From: Callipepla californica brunnescens | Taxonomy: Eukaryota > Chordata > Aves > Galliformes > Odontophoridae | Direction of reading: 5' to 3' | Assembly (NCBI GenBank): GCA_023055505.1 | Contig: JALIRH010000042.1 | Coordinates: 3,542,335-3,606,334, forward strand | Length of the DNA stretch: 64,000 bases | Shown: in pieces, positions 35,600-48,450 of the stretch | How the letters are laid out: every line of letters begins with the position of its first letter | Numbering within the stretch: position 1 is the first letter of the stretch | Program-made: the position numbers and the translations under genes | The notes under the pieces: generated by a model | Databases searched by the model: none | The model's input: only the letters and a program-made list of their open reading frames with translations | Told to the model about the DNA's origin: nothing

Positions 35600-35745
35600 T
35601 CCAGTTGTCCCAAACAAAATAAATTCAGCCCCCACCCACCGCACTAACGTTAATGCACAGAATTTTAAGCAGCAAAACGGTACGAGATGAAAACCACGAA
35701 TAAAATACCACTGGAGATGTTCTTCTGTGAAAATAAACTCGCTTT
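35600..35745 (+). terminator. Cluster of polyadenylation signals, candidate pri-let-7 3' end
   Basis: Three AATAAA hexamers lie close together on the plus strand, near 35617, 35700 and 35732, in a locally A/T-rich stretch followed by T-rich sequence. They are about 1.2 kb after the let-7 hairpins and are the first dense cluster after them, so they are the best candidate end for the let-7 primary transcript. This is inference. Confidence 0.4.
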
Positions 35746-35759
35746 AACTGTATGATTAT

Positions 35760-37500
35760 TAGTATTATTTTTTAACAGTGTCTTTTACTGCCTTGAAACA
35801 AGCATGGCTGACGAACTGGGGCCAGGGCTGGCCAGTGCTCCTCACCGTGTGTCACCGAGCAAACCCTCCATGTGACCAAAGCCCTGAGCCCAAAGGGGAA
35901 ACCAGGACACAGCAAGGGTGTGGGGCAGGCAGGGTTGGCCAAGCAGCAGAGGTCCTGCTGCCAGCACACACTGCCCTGGGCCTGGGATGGAAAGAGGTGC
36001 AGACCTGTTGGGACAGACCCCCATGGCATGCAGCAAGGCCTCACCCAGCCAGGATCCTCCATACCAGGGAAGGAATGGCCATGTGCAGACCTCCCCCTGG
36101 TATGACTCTGGGACCCCCAGACTCCCGCAGCAGCTTCACCAGGCACTTGGCTCCTTTCCCTCAGGGAATCTCTCACCAACTCATTTCCATGGCCGAGCAT
36201 CCTTCATGCTCACAATGTGAGCCCCTTGAATGCTGCACACCCTTCCCTGCTTACCCACCAGTCACCTAAATCCACTCCAAATCCCCACGCTGCCAGCACT
36301 CAGCCTCACTGTCCCGGGGCTCAGGGGGGAAAGGAAGGGGAATCTGCCTCATAGTTCTGAATTGTCTGTTGCAAAGAACTCGATGCGAGCGTCAAATCTT
36401 TCAGGAAAAGAAAACTCAACCAGAAAATAAGATAAGATACTCGTGAAGGATTTGCACGGGCTCATGCAAACTCTGTTACTGCAGCTCTTAGCCCCACAGT
36501 GGATCTCGAGGCATCAGAGGGGAGGCACCCAACACTGCCAAACAAATCAGACAATGACCCAGTGCTTTGCTGGGAGGAAGAACACCTTCCTGCTCTTTTA
36601 ATTGTTGGTAGGGAACTAACGACGCGCTCTCCTTCAGCCACATGGCCCAACAGTGCTCTCCCAGCTCTGCCCCTGCCTCACCCCACAGGGCTGCAGGCCC
36701 TTGCTTATTTTTAAATCTGATTCTTAACTACATCCGATGCTTGTGATTAAACAGAGCACTGCGCAGCGAGGTCAGGGCGGTGGTGACCGTCCCACTGCCA
36801 TCTGCCGGCCACCACTCAGCAGGGTTAGCATTGACTGTGACCTAACAACACAGCTGCTGCCCAGAAGGGAGCTGTGCTGCGGGCTCCTGCAGCAGATCAG
36901 CCTCAGAGCAGCCTCAAAGCTACAAGCAGAAGTCAGCATCGTTCCCATGCCGTGGGTTTGCTCCTTGCAGTGTGGGTGCTGCGATGCTCTGCAGCTCTGG
37001 GGGAGGGATAGAGGAGCACATTGCACTGAGCTGCTTTTCTTGCTGCAAAGATGAAGACGTGCACGCTGGGGTGGGAGGAGGCTGCCTGCTCAGCCTCGTA
37101 GCTGGGAACCAGAAGCACTCCAGCATTAGCTTCAACTTGCTTTTTTTTACGCTCTGAGCTCCCTTCCTCTTGCTTTCCTTGCCCAAAAATTCCTGCTGGA
37201 GACGCATTTTTGCTCAGCACTCAGCTGGGAGAATATTCCCCTCCTGCTGCTGCTTTTAAACGGGCTAAAAACATAAATCACAGAATCGTGGCTTAGGTTG
37301 GAGGGGGCCTTACAGATCATCTCATTCCAAAGCTGCAACCTTGCAGTAAACCAGCGCCCAGACACTTCTGGAAAGCCAAAAAATAACAACAGCGTGAAGC
37401 ACTTGCTGGGAGCCACAATGTTTCACAGCAACCAGGATTGTTTGTCAGACATAAACCGACTTCTGAATACCCCAAAAAGACACTCTGTGCCCCACAGCAG
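35760..37500. other. Spacer between let-7 locus and PI16 3' end
   Basis: No exon with a recognisable product was found. Apart from a CR1 scrap at 37279-37360, the stretch is unique mixed sequence. The two flanking transcripts, pri-let-7 (plus) and PI16 (minus), converge here. Confidence 0.6.
37279..37360 (-). mobile_element. CR1 3'-end fragment
   Basis: The plus strand reads CACAGAATCGTGGCTTAGGT, then TGGAGGGGGCCTTACAGATC, the diverged reverse complement of the CR1 3' terminus including its ATTCTRTG-type end. Only about 80 bases remain. Confidence 0.8.
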
Positions 37501-37515
37501 ACTTTGAGAACAGGG

Positions 37516-37521
37516 TTTATT
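37516..37521 (-). terminator. PI16: PI16 polyadenylation signal
   Basis: TTTATT on the plus strand (AATAAA on minus) lies about 1.2 kb after the PI16 stop at 38737-38739. It is the first good hexamer noticed in that direction, giving a 3' UTR of roughly 1.2 kb. Confidence 0.55.
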
Positions 37522-38736
37522 CAGTGCACGCTCTGGAGATGCACAGCACACAGCATCTGGGGGAGGACTCGGATATTGGACCTCATCTATTTAAGAAACC
37601 AAAGGATGCAACAACCACAGGAGGACTGAATCTTCTCATCCCTTCTGCAGGTCTGCAGAACTCATCCTGTATTTAATACACCCTACAGGGAATGAACAGA
37701 ACAGGAACATGGAGGAATACAACACACAGTGCTCCAAAGAATGAAAGCCATCCTGCAACAAGTCCTGGAACCACCGGTCACCTCTAACGTCATTCACTTG
37801 GCTCTCTCAGGCTGAAACTGCACCAGCAGACCTGATTATTTTTCCACCTGGACCCACATATATACGTCAACCAGGATCTGTATCTAACTGCAAATACATC
37901 GTACGCTTAAGTTCTGCAAAGAGGGAAGCCATGCAGGAGAAAGGAGCGGGTAACTCCTCTCTGGTGCTGAAGGTTTTTCTTCTGTGCGGGCACACACGTG
38001 CAGGCACACGCGTACAGTAAAGGCAAGGCAACGGAGTAACTGTTGGATGGGTTCATGCACACAGCAGAAGGGAGAAGGCAAAGGCTGCAGAGAGATGGCA
38101 GAAGGAGAAAGGAGTACGTCTAGACACTGGCCATAGCTCTACCAGAAGGAGGAAGGAAACACAAACCTCTTCTGTGGAAAAAAAAAATCATGCCATTTTT
38201 GGACAAGACGGGAAGAGGTGACACTTCTCCAAAACAGAGACGATCAGACACACGAGGAGGGAAAGAGAGCACTTCTGTTAGAAATCCATCCTGATATACA
38301 GACTCCACAAGCATGTCTTGCCTCCAGACAAACACCAAAGCCAACCACCACAGCCCACTGCCATCTGGGTTTGCGGGGCATTCTGCTTTCCCTGGGACGC
38401 GGACCTGCCGGCCGCACAGGGCAACCAGAGCTCATCATCTCCTGCTGGAAACAGAGCAGAAGCCCAGGCTGGCTGGGAAGAAAGGAGAAGCATTGGTGCC
38501 CAAGTTCACTAGCACGATGGCAGACACCCTCCTGCCCTGGGCTGTCTCAGGAAGGGCTCTCAGTGATGGCCAGCTGCCCTTGGCACAGCAGGGCTGGAGC
38601 GGGTGAGCCAGAGGAAGAAGAGAGTGTGTCAACCTGAACTGTCTGTGGTGTCTCCCAAGCCTACCAGGGTGTGGTGGGACAACCAACGCTGAAGAAAGCC
38701 TTGGTGACCGGTGCAGGGACAGCTGAGAAAGACTGT

Positions 38737-41700
38737 TCAAAGCAACAGGCCCACCAGGATGACACTGGGCAGGAGGAAAAGCGAAAGGCCCCAGCAGGTA
38801 CTGGGAGCCCCAGCTGTGGGCTGCTCTTTGCCTTGCTGGTCTGAGTTTGTCTCCAGTTCTTCAGTGTTCAGGGCATCTGCTGGCAGAGAAGAAGGAAACG
38901 CAGAGTTAGAGGGGAACTTGTGAGCAAAAGTGAAACCCCTGTTCATGCAGGTCCGATGGGGACGTGCACCGCAACACCACAAGGTGCAAGGCAGCAGCAC
39001 AAAGGTCCAACGAAGACATGACACGGCTGGTGGGTGTTAGTGGGGAGCATGTAACACAAAACCATGCTTCACAAACCAGACATCCAAACAGACCCTTTAA
39101 GCGTTAGGGGAAAGGGTGAGGAAAAGGGTTGTTGCCACATCAAAGACGAGGATCCAAAGGACCAGGATGATACTGGTTCCTCCCAAGTGTGCTCCATGCT
39201 GCTTGGGGATCACTCAGTGTCTGCATGCCCATGCCAGGGCAGACTCCACAGTTACCTTACCTGAGAGGGAGGTCTGGAAAGCAGGGCTCTGCCCCTTTTC
39301 TTTGGAAGATGATGTTAAACGCATGAAGATGGGTTCTTCAGGGCTGGAGACCACTGACTTTGAGGAGGTTATGAGCTCAGCTTTATTGAAACCTAACTTG
39401 ATCTCTGGAATAATCTGGCTGGGGGATGGAGTTGGACTGGAGGAGAAGGCTGATTTCTCTCTCTCATCCTCTTTCACACCATTATTTGTTTCTGGGACTG
39501 ATTTGGGACTGAAGGCTGTGCCCACGCTTTCTAATAAGTCCGGATTCTCTGTAGTTGAGGAGGCAATAGGCTCTTCAGTATCTAACTCAGCTTCTGAAAA
39601 TATTCTATAATCCGGGTCTAACGTGGGCTCAAAGGAAAGCGTTAACCCAGTTGTCGCAATATAATCGGGACTTTCAGTTTCAGTGTGCTCTGTTGTGGTG
39701 GTGGATTCTGGCTTTGTTGATGTTATAGCAGTGGATGTTGACTCAGCAGTAGTGGTGGTAGATGGTGTGGTGGATGCTGGTGTGGGTGTAACGGTGGTAG
39801 ATGTTGGCGTGGTGGATGTTGACTTGGCAGTAATGGTGGTAGATGTTGGTGTGGCTGTATCAGGTTTTGGCTTTGCTGTAGTAGTGGTTGTGAGTTTTGG
39901 TATGGTGGGTGCTGGCTTCACCACAGTGGTGGTTGTGGGTTTTGGTGTGGTTGGCGTTGGCTTGGCTGTAGTGGAGGTTGTGGGTTTTGGTGTGGCCGTT
40001 ACAGGCTTCGTTGTGGTGGATGCTGGCTTAGATGTAGTGGTAGTAGTGGGTTTTGGTGTAGTGGATGCTGGCTTGGTTGTAGTGGTGGTTGTGGTGGGTG
40101 CTGGCTTCACCACAGTGGTGGTTGTGGGTTTTGGTGTGGTAGGTGCTGGCTTGGCTGTAGTGGTGGTTGTGGGTTTTGGTGTTGTGGGTTTTGGTGTGGT
40201 GGTGGTGGTGGGTTTTGGTGTGGTGGGTGCTGGCTTGGCTGTAGTGGTGGTGGTGGGTTTTGGTGTGGTGGTGGTGGTGGGTTTTGGTGTGGTGGGTGCT
40301 GGCTTAGCTGTACTGGTGGTTGTGGTGGGTGCTGGCTTGGCTGTAGTGGTGGTTATAGGTTTTGGTGTTGTGGGTTTTGGTGTGGTGGTGGTGGTTGTGG
40401 GTTTTGGTGTGGTGGGTGCTGGCTTGGCTGTAGTGGTGGTGGTGGGTTTTGGTGTGGTGGAGGTGGGTTTTGGTGTGGTGGTGGTGGTGGGTTTTGGTGT
40501 GGTGGAGGTGGGTTTTGGTGTGGTGGTGGTGGTGGGTTTTGGTGTGGTGGGTGCTGGCTTGGCTGTAGTGGTGGTTGTTAGCATGGTGGGCTTTGGCTTG
40601 GATGTAGCAGTGGTGAATGCTGGTGTGGTGTACGCTGGCTTGGTGGTAGCAGGTTTTGGCTTTGCCTCGGCTGTGGCGGTGGTTACTGGCGTGGTGGCTG
40701 AGGGCATGGTTGTGGGATCTGGCTTGGCTGTGACTGTGGTGGGTGCTGGTGTAGTGAGTTCTGGTGTGTCTGGGGTGGATGGGCTTGCCTTTGTTGTCAC
40801 AGAGGGTGGAGTGGTCTCTTCTACAGTGGGTTCTGGTAAGAGACGAAAAGTGCCACGGGTTAGCACAGGGGTCAGTTGGCCTCAACTGATCAGGGCCAGC
40901 AAAAAAATCAACAACAGGCAGAGGGAGCAGCCAGGGGCTGCTGCTCTGGGCCATCCTTCACTCTAGAGTTCCCAAGCTGGGGAAATCTCATCTCCTTTAC
41001 ACAATCTCCTTCCCTTTAAGAACGGGGCATCCTCACGGAGCAATAACTACTGGCAAAGGGAGGTCTGAGGTCCTCGATCAATCCTCCTCATCTTGTGGCA
41101 GTTGACCCTTCTCAGGGGCTGCCATCACACATGATGTCTCATGGTCCAGACCTGGAGCTGCTGATCCAGGTTCAGAACTTGGACCTCAACCCAAGGGTCT
41201 CAGTCCCAACAGACTCTGCTTCACTTACCACACAAGGAATTGACACAAACTCTGTCCTCAGGACACTGTGAACAAGAGGGTCCTTCCCTGTATGGCTTTC
41301 GGCCTTTCATGTTACCCCTGGAAGCAGAAGACACCAAGAAAATGTGAGGACGGGAAGAGCTGTTGCTCTCCATCTTGGGGTGAGCTGTCCCAGAGCTTCA
41401 CAGGCAGGCACCCACCCTTCCTCCCACGTCTTGCCATCCTGCTGGTAGAAAACATGCTTCCCCTCCCTCCCTCCCCAGTCTATCACTGCTGCTGTTGGGG
41501 AAGTACAAGGCACAGAGTAAGCAGGTGACGTTTGCACTTCCAGCACCAGCCCTGGGCAGCTTTCTGATGGAGCTCCCACCCTGGTCTGTGCCAGGAGCTG
41601 AACCAGACCACAGGAATCACAATCGTGGGTAAGGATTTCCAAACAACCCTTCCTTCCTTTGTGACCAACCCAAGATAACAAAGACCTTTCTCAAAGTGGC

Positions 41701-44098
41701 TTTGTATTTATTTTTCAGCAAGTCCCAAGGTTTTTCCTGCCACCCTCTAGGGACCAGCAGCAGGGCATTTCCAGCACAGATGCCCCATCAAGATGAACCA
41801 AATCATGTGAGGCTCGGGACTTACGGGGGATAATAGTTGCAGACAAGCAGGTACATGTCCTCGGTTTCAATTCCATCAATCTTCTCACAAAACTTTGACC
41901 CACAGCCAATGAGGTGCGTGCTCGCCCAGACCACCTAAAGCAAAGACCAGGGGGGAAGGTGAGGTAGGCAGACACCTTGCTGGCGTGCCATACTCTGGAC
42001 TTGGAAGCTGCATCCGTCTGAACCACCTTCCCATCATGGGGCCACAGCTTTTCTACTCCATAGAATCACTCCCTCTGCTTTGGTCCTGGGCTCCTCCATA
42101 GACCTGTCCTGATAGTAACCATGGTCTACGCTCCTCTCTGCTCCTTCCACTCACTCAGGCTGCAAAGACACACTCAGACTTCATCAGAGCCTGAGGCAAG
42201 CTGGCACCCAGCTCTGCCACACTGCCAAAAAAACAGCTGCAGAGCTGTTTTAAAAGAGCTTCTATCCAAAAGGCACCGTGCCCAGGTCCCCTTATATCAG
42301 TGATTCCTGACTGGTGCCCAGCACAGGATCCCCATCCCTTTGCAAAGACTCCACAGCACCCAGGGCTCTGATCCAGCTCCTTTCCCACCAGCCTTCCCCT
42401 CTGCCCCAGCAGGTTGGTACCTGGGTGTAGTGGCCACACATCTGCCCGGAGACGCATGTGGAAGTCGTCAGGTTGTAGAATTTCTCCTCTGCATTCCAGT
42501 CCTCCACGGCGAATTCCAGATCCAGCGTCGGGGCCATAGCAAAGAGGTTTTCCCCCCGTCGGCCCCTCTCCTTGTTGTGGTCCCAGATGCACTTCTCTGC
42601 ATAGGCCTGGGCAAAGGCTGCCAGCTCCGTGTCCCAGCTCTGCAAGGAGCTCAGTGTCAGCACAAGGAGAGGGACACCGGGCTCTCAGACACACACAAGA
42701 GTGACCAGGCAGCCCAGGAGTCCCAATTCTCCCATTCAGGAGTACCATTCAAATCCCTACTCATTATGAGGGTGCCTTGAGGAGTCCTCGTGGGAAGCTG
42801 AGGCCTCCAAAGCTTCCTTGGGGGAGATGAGGGGGGAGCCCAGTGCTGCAGCTGCACGCACTGCCCTCGCTCCATTTGATGGAGGCAGCAGCTTTGCTCC
42901 TGCAGCAGGCTGGAAGGCAGCCCAGCAAACAGAGGGTCCTAACGGGGACCCTCCTGGCTTGACAGGGGGACAGAGAGCCAGCTGAGCTCCCACCACGGCC
43001 CCAAGCCAGGCTGACAGCAACGGGCTGGAAACCCTGCTTGGGAAACGCACACCGTTCCCCTCTGGCACAGAGCTGGGCTCCATAAACACTGGGCTTGCAC
43101 CTGTAGCATTTGCCTCATTTTAAAAGAAATGGTTCTGGGCTCTGCATCCCCCACATCACTTAACTATTTCCACAGCAACCAGACCCAAACAGAAACAGAA
43201 AGCAGCAGGAGAGGTCGGGGACATGGACAGCAGCACGGACGGCGAGGACAGTGCTCTCATGAAACCCTTTAACAAGAGACTCAGGGCTGCTCGACACTGA
43301 ACATCTGTGCTGATCTGCAGCATCAGGGGGTCCTGTGTGTTTAAGCAGATCGGATAAAAGAAGAAATAACACAGCCCTGTGGAGGGGAGCATCCACCTCA
43401 AAGCAAGCCACGGCTTCCAAATCACCAGCGTAACGATCCTGACCCACATTTTAGACACGTGAGAAATCGTTTCCCCCCCATGCTTTTCCTAAAAGCTTGG
43501 CTCCAAAGCCCTCGTCCCCTGGACTGTTCTGCATCTTGCTACGTCCAAGGGAATCACAGTGCTCAGGAGCACGATGAAAAGCTCGAACCAAACAACCTGG
43601 AGGTCACCTCTGAACCTGGGAGCCCAACCACCTGCAAAGGCAAACGAAGCACAGCCCTGCTCATCAGCACAGCTCAGGGCAGCACCCCTATGTCCACAAG
43701 TGGAAGCTGCAGTGCTCTCACAGAGCATCAGGAGACTCAGATCTCACTCAGGAACTTCCAAAAATGATCCAAGTCAACTCTACCCATGAAAGGAAACTCA
43801 CCCCTGTAGAGGAAACCCATTGATATCGATAGCACTAAGCAACTACAGCCCTGCCTCCCCCAGACAAAGCCCCAATTCCTGCTGGCATTAAGGTTAAGGT
43901 TTGCACCATTCCGCTCTGGGATTCCCTGCCATAAAAGCCACTCACCATCTTCAGCATATCCACAGCAGGAGGAGAGACCTGTGAGCGATATTTATTGTGC
44001 TCATCCAAGATGATCCTCTTCTCTTCATCAGTCAGGGACCAGCTCAGCTCCAGTGCCGTGAGCAACAGGAAAAGGGGACGAAGTCCTGAGCTCAGCAT
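38737..44098 (-). CDS. PI16: PI16, peptidase inhibitor 16 (CAP domain, mucin-like, GPI-type tail)
   Basis: There are six coding exons on minus: 43946-44098, 42421-42639, 41825-41934, 41229-41317, 39261-40832 and 38737-38879. They make 761 aa with continuous phase and GT-AG introns. Residues 1-21 are a signal peptide (LRPLFLLLTALELSWS). Residues about 22-160 are a CAP/CRISP domain with HNKERGRRGENL, the CAP1 motif GHYTQVVW (120-127, split by an intron) and the CAP2 motif LLVCNYYPPGN (154-163). A Cys-rich hinge follows (CSQC..C....C, 176-190). Residues about 192-575 are Thr/Pro/Lys repeats, then an acidic Ser-rich stretch, and a hydrophobic C-terminus (LFLLPSVILVGLLL) fitting GPI anchoring. PI16 is a secreted or surface CAP protein known from heart, fibroblasts and regulatory T cells. 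The human protein, about 463 aa, has a much shorter linker. The start at 44098 has the only good signal peptide in frame. Confidence 0.95.
39680..40830 (-). repeat. PI16: PI16 mucin-like coding repeat
   Basis: This part of PI16 exon 5 encodes about 380 residues dominated by T, P, K and A, with recurring blocks of the type TTTTAKPAPTTPKP and TTTTTPKPTTPKP. At the DNA level, plus-strand units such as GGTGGTGGTGGGTTTTGGTG and GGTGTGGTGGGTGCTGGCTT repeat many times between about 39890 and 40580 with very little divergence. Such a tract is expected to be heavily O-glycosylated and to vary in copy number between alleles. Confidence 0.9.
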
Positions 44099-46240
44099 CG
44101 TGCAGACAGCTTCTGCTCTTAGCAGCCCACAGCTCTGGCAGTCAGATTTAAAGCACCTCCCAAAAGCAAGGAACACCCAACAGCTTGAAGATTGGGGAGG
44201 AAACACAGTTCTTTATGAGAGGAGTTCCAGAGCCGCATGGAACACACCCATCTCACATATCAGACTTGATGGAGAAGCAGAAGTGCATCTAGTGCCAAAG
44301 AGCTCCCAGGGTCTGCTCCCCAAGGCAGACCCCGAGCATCAATCCTAATTCCCTGCACTGGCATTTTCCCTGCTTCTCCAAACGTCAGACACCGCCTCAG
44401 CCATCTGTTATGTGGTCCCTTTTCCACCTTTTGTCCTGAACTACGACAATAACAAGCTCCAAACAACTGACAAATAAATGCAGAGCTCTGTTTTATACGA
44501 GGGTGTTCCTTGGTCACTGGGTCGCTTCTAGAAATGAAGGCAACTGAGTGCTGAGAACAGCTGGCAGTGCTGCAGCTCCCCTCGTCCACCTCCTGTCTGT
44601 GTGTTGGTTGAGTCAGGGGAAAGCAGCAGGCAGTGGGGAACAGCCTCCTGCCCCCCACATCCCTCTAGGATGGGGTAGCAGAGGGCTGATGTCCCTTCCC
44701 TGCGCCGTCAGGAGGATGAGGAAAGGAGGAAGGACAGGACTCAGAGTGAAATTGCCCCCAGGAGAAGTTAGCAGTGGAGAGCCGCCTTCAGGTCTGGCTG
44801 GAATAGCAGACCATGAGCTCTGCAGGGACAGACTGTGCTGCAGCCACAGCGAGACACCTGGAGGGCTCAGGATCAGTGTTCCAATTGCACACTTCACCAC
44901 CTGCAGTAAGGACAGTCCTGCAGAGACCTCTCACCTCCTTCTCCCACTGTTCAGGATCGGGGGGGGCAGTTCTGGCCAGCAGAGCCAAGCTCATCACACA
45001 CAGTCAGTGCTTCCTCCTCCCCCCCCCCAGCTCTCCAGCCCCTGCTTTGCTATTGTCCTTCTACTTTGGATCACCCTTGCCACCATCATTCTCCTATTGA
45101 TCCACCAGATCTTACCTCCACACACTGACTTCTCCTTTATTAGATCCAGAGCCTATCGTGCCCAACGACTTCTGCAAGCAGGGTTTGAGGCTGAAGCCTC
45201 ACTGGGGTTCACATTAATTTCTAAGGTCAACATCAGGCCTGGACTCTGACAAACCCATCTGCTTCATAAGATGCTCCAATGGCCCTGCTGCACCTCTGCA
45301 GAACAACCAGAAAGGAACAACACCAGGACCCACCTCCTACCAGCTCCTGGCTGATGAGGCAGTGAATGAGAAGAGCTCAGTGAACCTGCTGGTGTTCCCA
45401 AAGCGATGCAGAGGTGAAGGGCCAAGCCCCCGGCATGGCAGCATCCTCACTTGACCTTCCCGGAGCCATGAGGATTACAAAAATTGGGACACACAGCGCT
45501 TTCGGGGAAAACAGGTCTGGAAGAGTCACAACCAGGGCACGTGGCTCACGGAGAGACGTGAGTGAGAGCCAGCGTGTCTGGCAAGGTCAGGCACGGCTGC
45601 TGGAGAAGGGGGTGCAGCACAGTTTCCCAACCTACCCTAATGGCTCTCTCTGGAGCCAACGTCTGAAGCGTAGAGATTAACAGCACGAGGTCCAAGCCCC
45701 ACCCTGGAGCTGACAAGCTCATGTCCAGCAGGCATTAGTAAGTGCACGAGGAATGCAGCTTTCCTGCTGCTCAATCAAGGAATAGCCAGCCCGCAGCACC
45801 CCTGGGAGCCAGCAGCCTCAGCACCAGACAGGAGCTACACACCAGCACCTGACGGGGCTGTGAAGGGTTCAGCTCAACGCTGGTGGGCTCCTAAAGGACC
45901 TAAATCTGCACTGCAGAAGCAGGGAAGCTTCATTTCCTACTGACTCACATCTTGAAGGTCTTCAGCGTGGCTTCCTGGGTGCCACACTATCCTGGCAGCA
46001 GTGGGAGCTTTCTCTCCTCAATCCTTGATTGCCTTGCTCAGCCCTGGAGATTTATCATCTTCTGCCCCTTGGTCGATGTCTGGCTGAAAGAAGCTGAATT
46101 GTGAAGGAACGACAGACACCGTTAGCAGGAAGAACAAAGCGTACCTAAAAGGGTTAAAAGAGCCCTCAGAGGAGGACACACAACACAGAACACAACAACC
46201 AGGACAGGGGGAGAGCTGCATTAACGCTTCGTTTCATTGC
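44099..46240. other. PI16 promoter side and spacer to C6orf89 3' end
   Basis: No exon was recognised. It contains the upstream region of PI16 (no obvious CpG island, as expected of a tissue-restricted gene) and the 3' flank of C6orf89. A C run lies at 45021-45029. PI16 and C6orf89 are in tandem on the minus strand, as in human. Confidence 0.6.
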
Positions 46241-46261
46241 AAAAAGTAAAAACTTTTGTTC

Positions 46262-46267
46262 TTTATT
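46262..46267 (-). terminator. C6orf89: C6orf89 polyadenylation signal
   Basis: TTTATT on plus reads AATAAA on minus. A second copy lies about 25 bases upstream in the transcript. The pair sits just before the spacer to PI16. Confidence 0.5.
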
Positions 46268-48419
46268 CTTCTCCACATACAAATCTCATTTATTTACACA
46301 CTTTACAGACTTCCCCCCCCCCAAGTATTTACAAAGTTCTCAATATATTAAATTATGACCATCCATAAAATTCTGCATTAATTGCATATTTACAATCTTT
46401 TTTTTTTTTTTTTTTTAAATCCACCACTGAATTTAGAGTGTTCAGCATTGAAACAGTCTTTATGCATATATAGCTTTACTTCCCCACACCCCTGAGCCTT
46501 TATATTGCCTTCCCCTCCCTGCAGGCAAAGCGAGAGCACAAAAAAATAAGTCACCTGCCATTGGTTTGAGTCTCCAAAGCCAAGGGGAAGACCAGCATCT
46601 CCCTTATTTAACTCAGCAGGACATGAAACCTATGCTCTATGAGGATTAGTTTCCTGAAGAGGAAACCACGTGGCTCTACGAGCAGGATTTGCAATGAGGA
46701 CACCTCTTCTCACTCAGGGAGCTCCTGTGCTGCTGCAGAAGGCGTGCAAGGCTTGCTGCTACAAAACCAGGGAGAGAAGGGAGCTGCTCTGAGCCAGCCC
46801 AGCTCCTTGCAGTAAAAACAGCTTCCCTGCCAGATCGTTACAGCAGGAGAAGCCAAAGGCCCAGGAAACCTGAGCCTAGGAAGTTCTCCAGGGCACTGCA
46901 AAGGCAGCTGGATGCTGGGAACAGCAGAGACAGACAGAAAACAATCAACAGAAACTGTCAGCTTGGCCCCTGCAGGTGATGCTGATTTCCTGGTACTGAA
47001 GGAAACAACACTCCTTTCTCCTTTCAGTCACCCTGAGATCAGGACCGAGAGCAATGGTCAGTGACCCTGCTTTTGGAGACCAGCCTTAAAGCACAACCAT
47101 CCCAGCTCACAGGCAGCATCCTGCCTCTCCAGCCCAAGGAGAGGAGAAATGACCCTTCCACACCTCTGCCCATTAGGTAGCAGCAGTTTCAGTGCCTCAC
47201 TGATGCGAGCAGCTTAGCAACCTGTGGGATGCCAGGTAAGAAGAAGTCCCTCTCCCCCAGCTCACAGGTGCACAAGTGCCAAAACAAAGCTAGAGAGACC
47301 ACGATGGATGCACTGTGACTCATTGTGTCACGATCTCTTGCTAGCTGAGAAAACACATTCCCCTCAGTTCTACCCCAGGCTCAGCATCTCACGAGGAGCT
47401 GCCTGGATCTCTGGGTAAGGCTCTGTGAAGTCACAGCCTCAGATGTGGAGGATGGCCAGGGTTCAGCTGCAGCCACTTGGCCAAGGTGTCTAAACCTCTT
47501 CTTGGCCATCTCAGTTTTGCCACTTCGGCCTCACCTCTGAGTTGCTGGTACCTGGCTCTCTGCCTGGGCTGCAATGTGGAAGGTGTTAGCACTGCTCCTC
47601 TGGCAGCTGACAACAGCAGCTACTCGAGAAGCTGCACTACAGATTGAGGCTCCTCACTCAGCAGCAGCCGTGGCCAAAATCAGCTCTTTATCAGCAGGAG
47701 AATTGCCCTCCTGTTTCTGCTTAGCAGCTAATTCCTTACAGCTCTTGGAAAAGGAAAGAGAAAATATACTGGAAGTTTAAAAACAAATGATGTAAACTCC
47801 AAAGGGAGTAAGGTTGGGACATATGCGATGTATCACCTAGAAGCAGATCTGGAAACTTATGCAGAGACCATAAAATGCACTTGGAAAACTCATCTGCCAA
47901 CAAGTCCAGATTCACCATCTCCTGGCCAACCAGCTGTAACACGGAGCAGTGGGGAAGCAACAAGTGAGAGCACTTTCACTACGTAGGCACAAACTTCCCC
48001 TGCTCCCAGTGTAAACAGATGTAAACAGATCCACTTTCTCTGCTCTCTCCCAAAGGAGCCAGGCACAACGGCTGGAGTGTGACACTGGGAATGCAGGCAC
48101 CTCACAGACTCTCACTGTCCTCACAGCTCTTTTACAAGTTGCATTGGAGGAGCTCAGAACAGCACCCAATCACCCACAGCCTCTGCAGTGATGGGCCCAG
48201 CAGGTCCTTTCCTCGTGCACCTCCAACCGATGTGTTACAGAAATGGACCAGGTACAAAAACAGAGAGAGGTGAGGTAACCCTGTCAGTCTTTGAACGTGG
48301 CTTGAGAGGCTGCCAACGCGTAAACAGCAACAGTCACTAACATGGGCCCTAATTCCACCACCACTGAACTCCCAAATTTCCATTAACTAAGACCCAGGCT
48401 TTAAGAAGAGGGAGAGGGG

Positions 48420-48450
48420 TGGTGTGTGCGTGTGTGTGTGTGTGTGTGTG
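48420..48450. repeat. (GT)n microsatellite
   Basis: A GT dinucleotide run of about 28 bases with one GC interruption lies within the inferred C6orf89 3' UTR. Confidence 0.9.

Noticed and set aside
39683..40966. Plus-strand gene of 427 codons
   Set aside because: It mirrors the PI16 mucin repeat. The minus strand has the signal peptide, CAP motifs, splice sites and tail that make a known protein.
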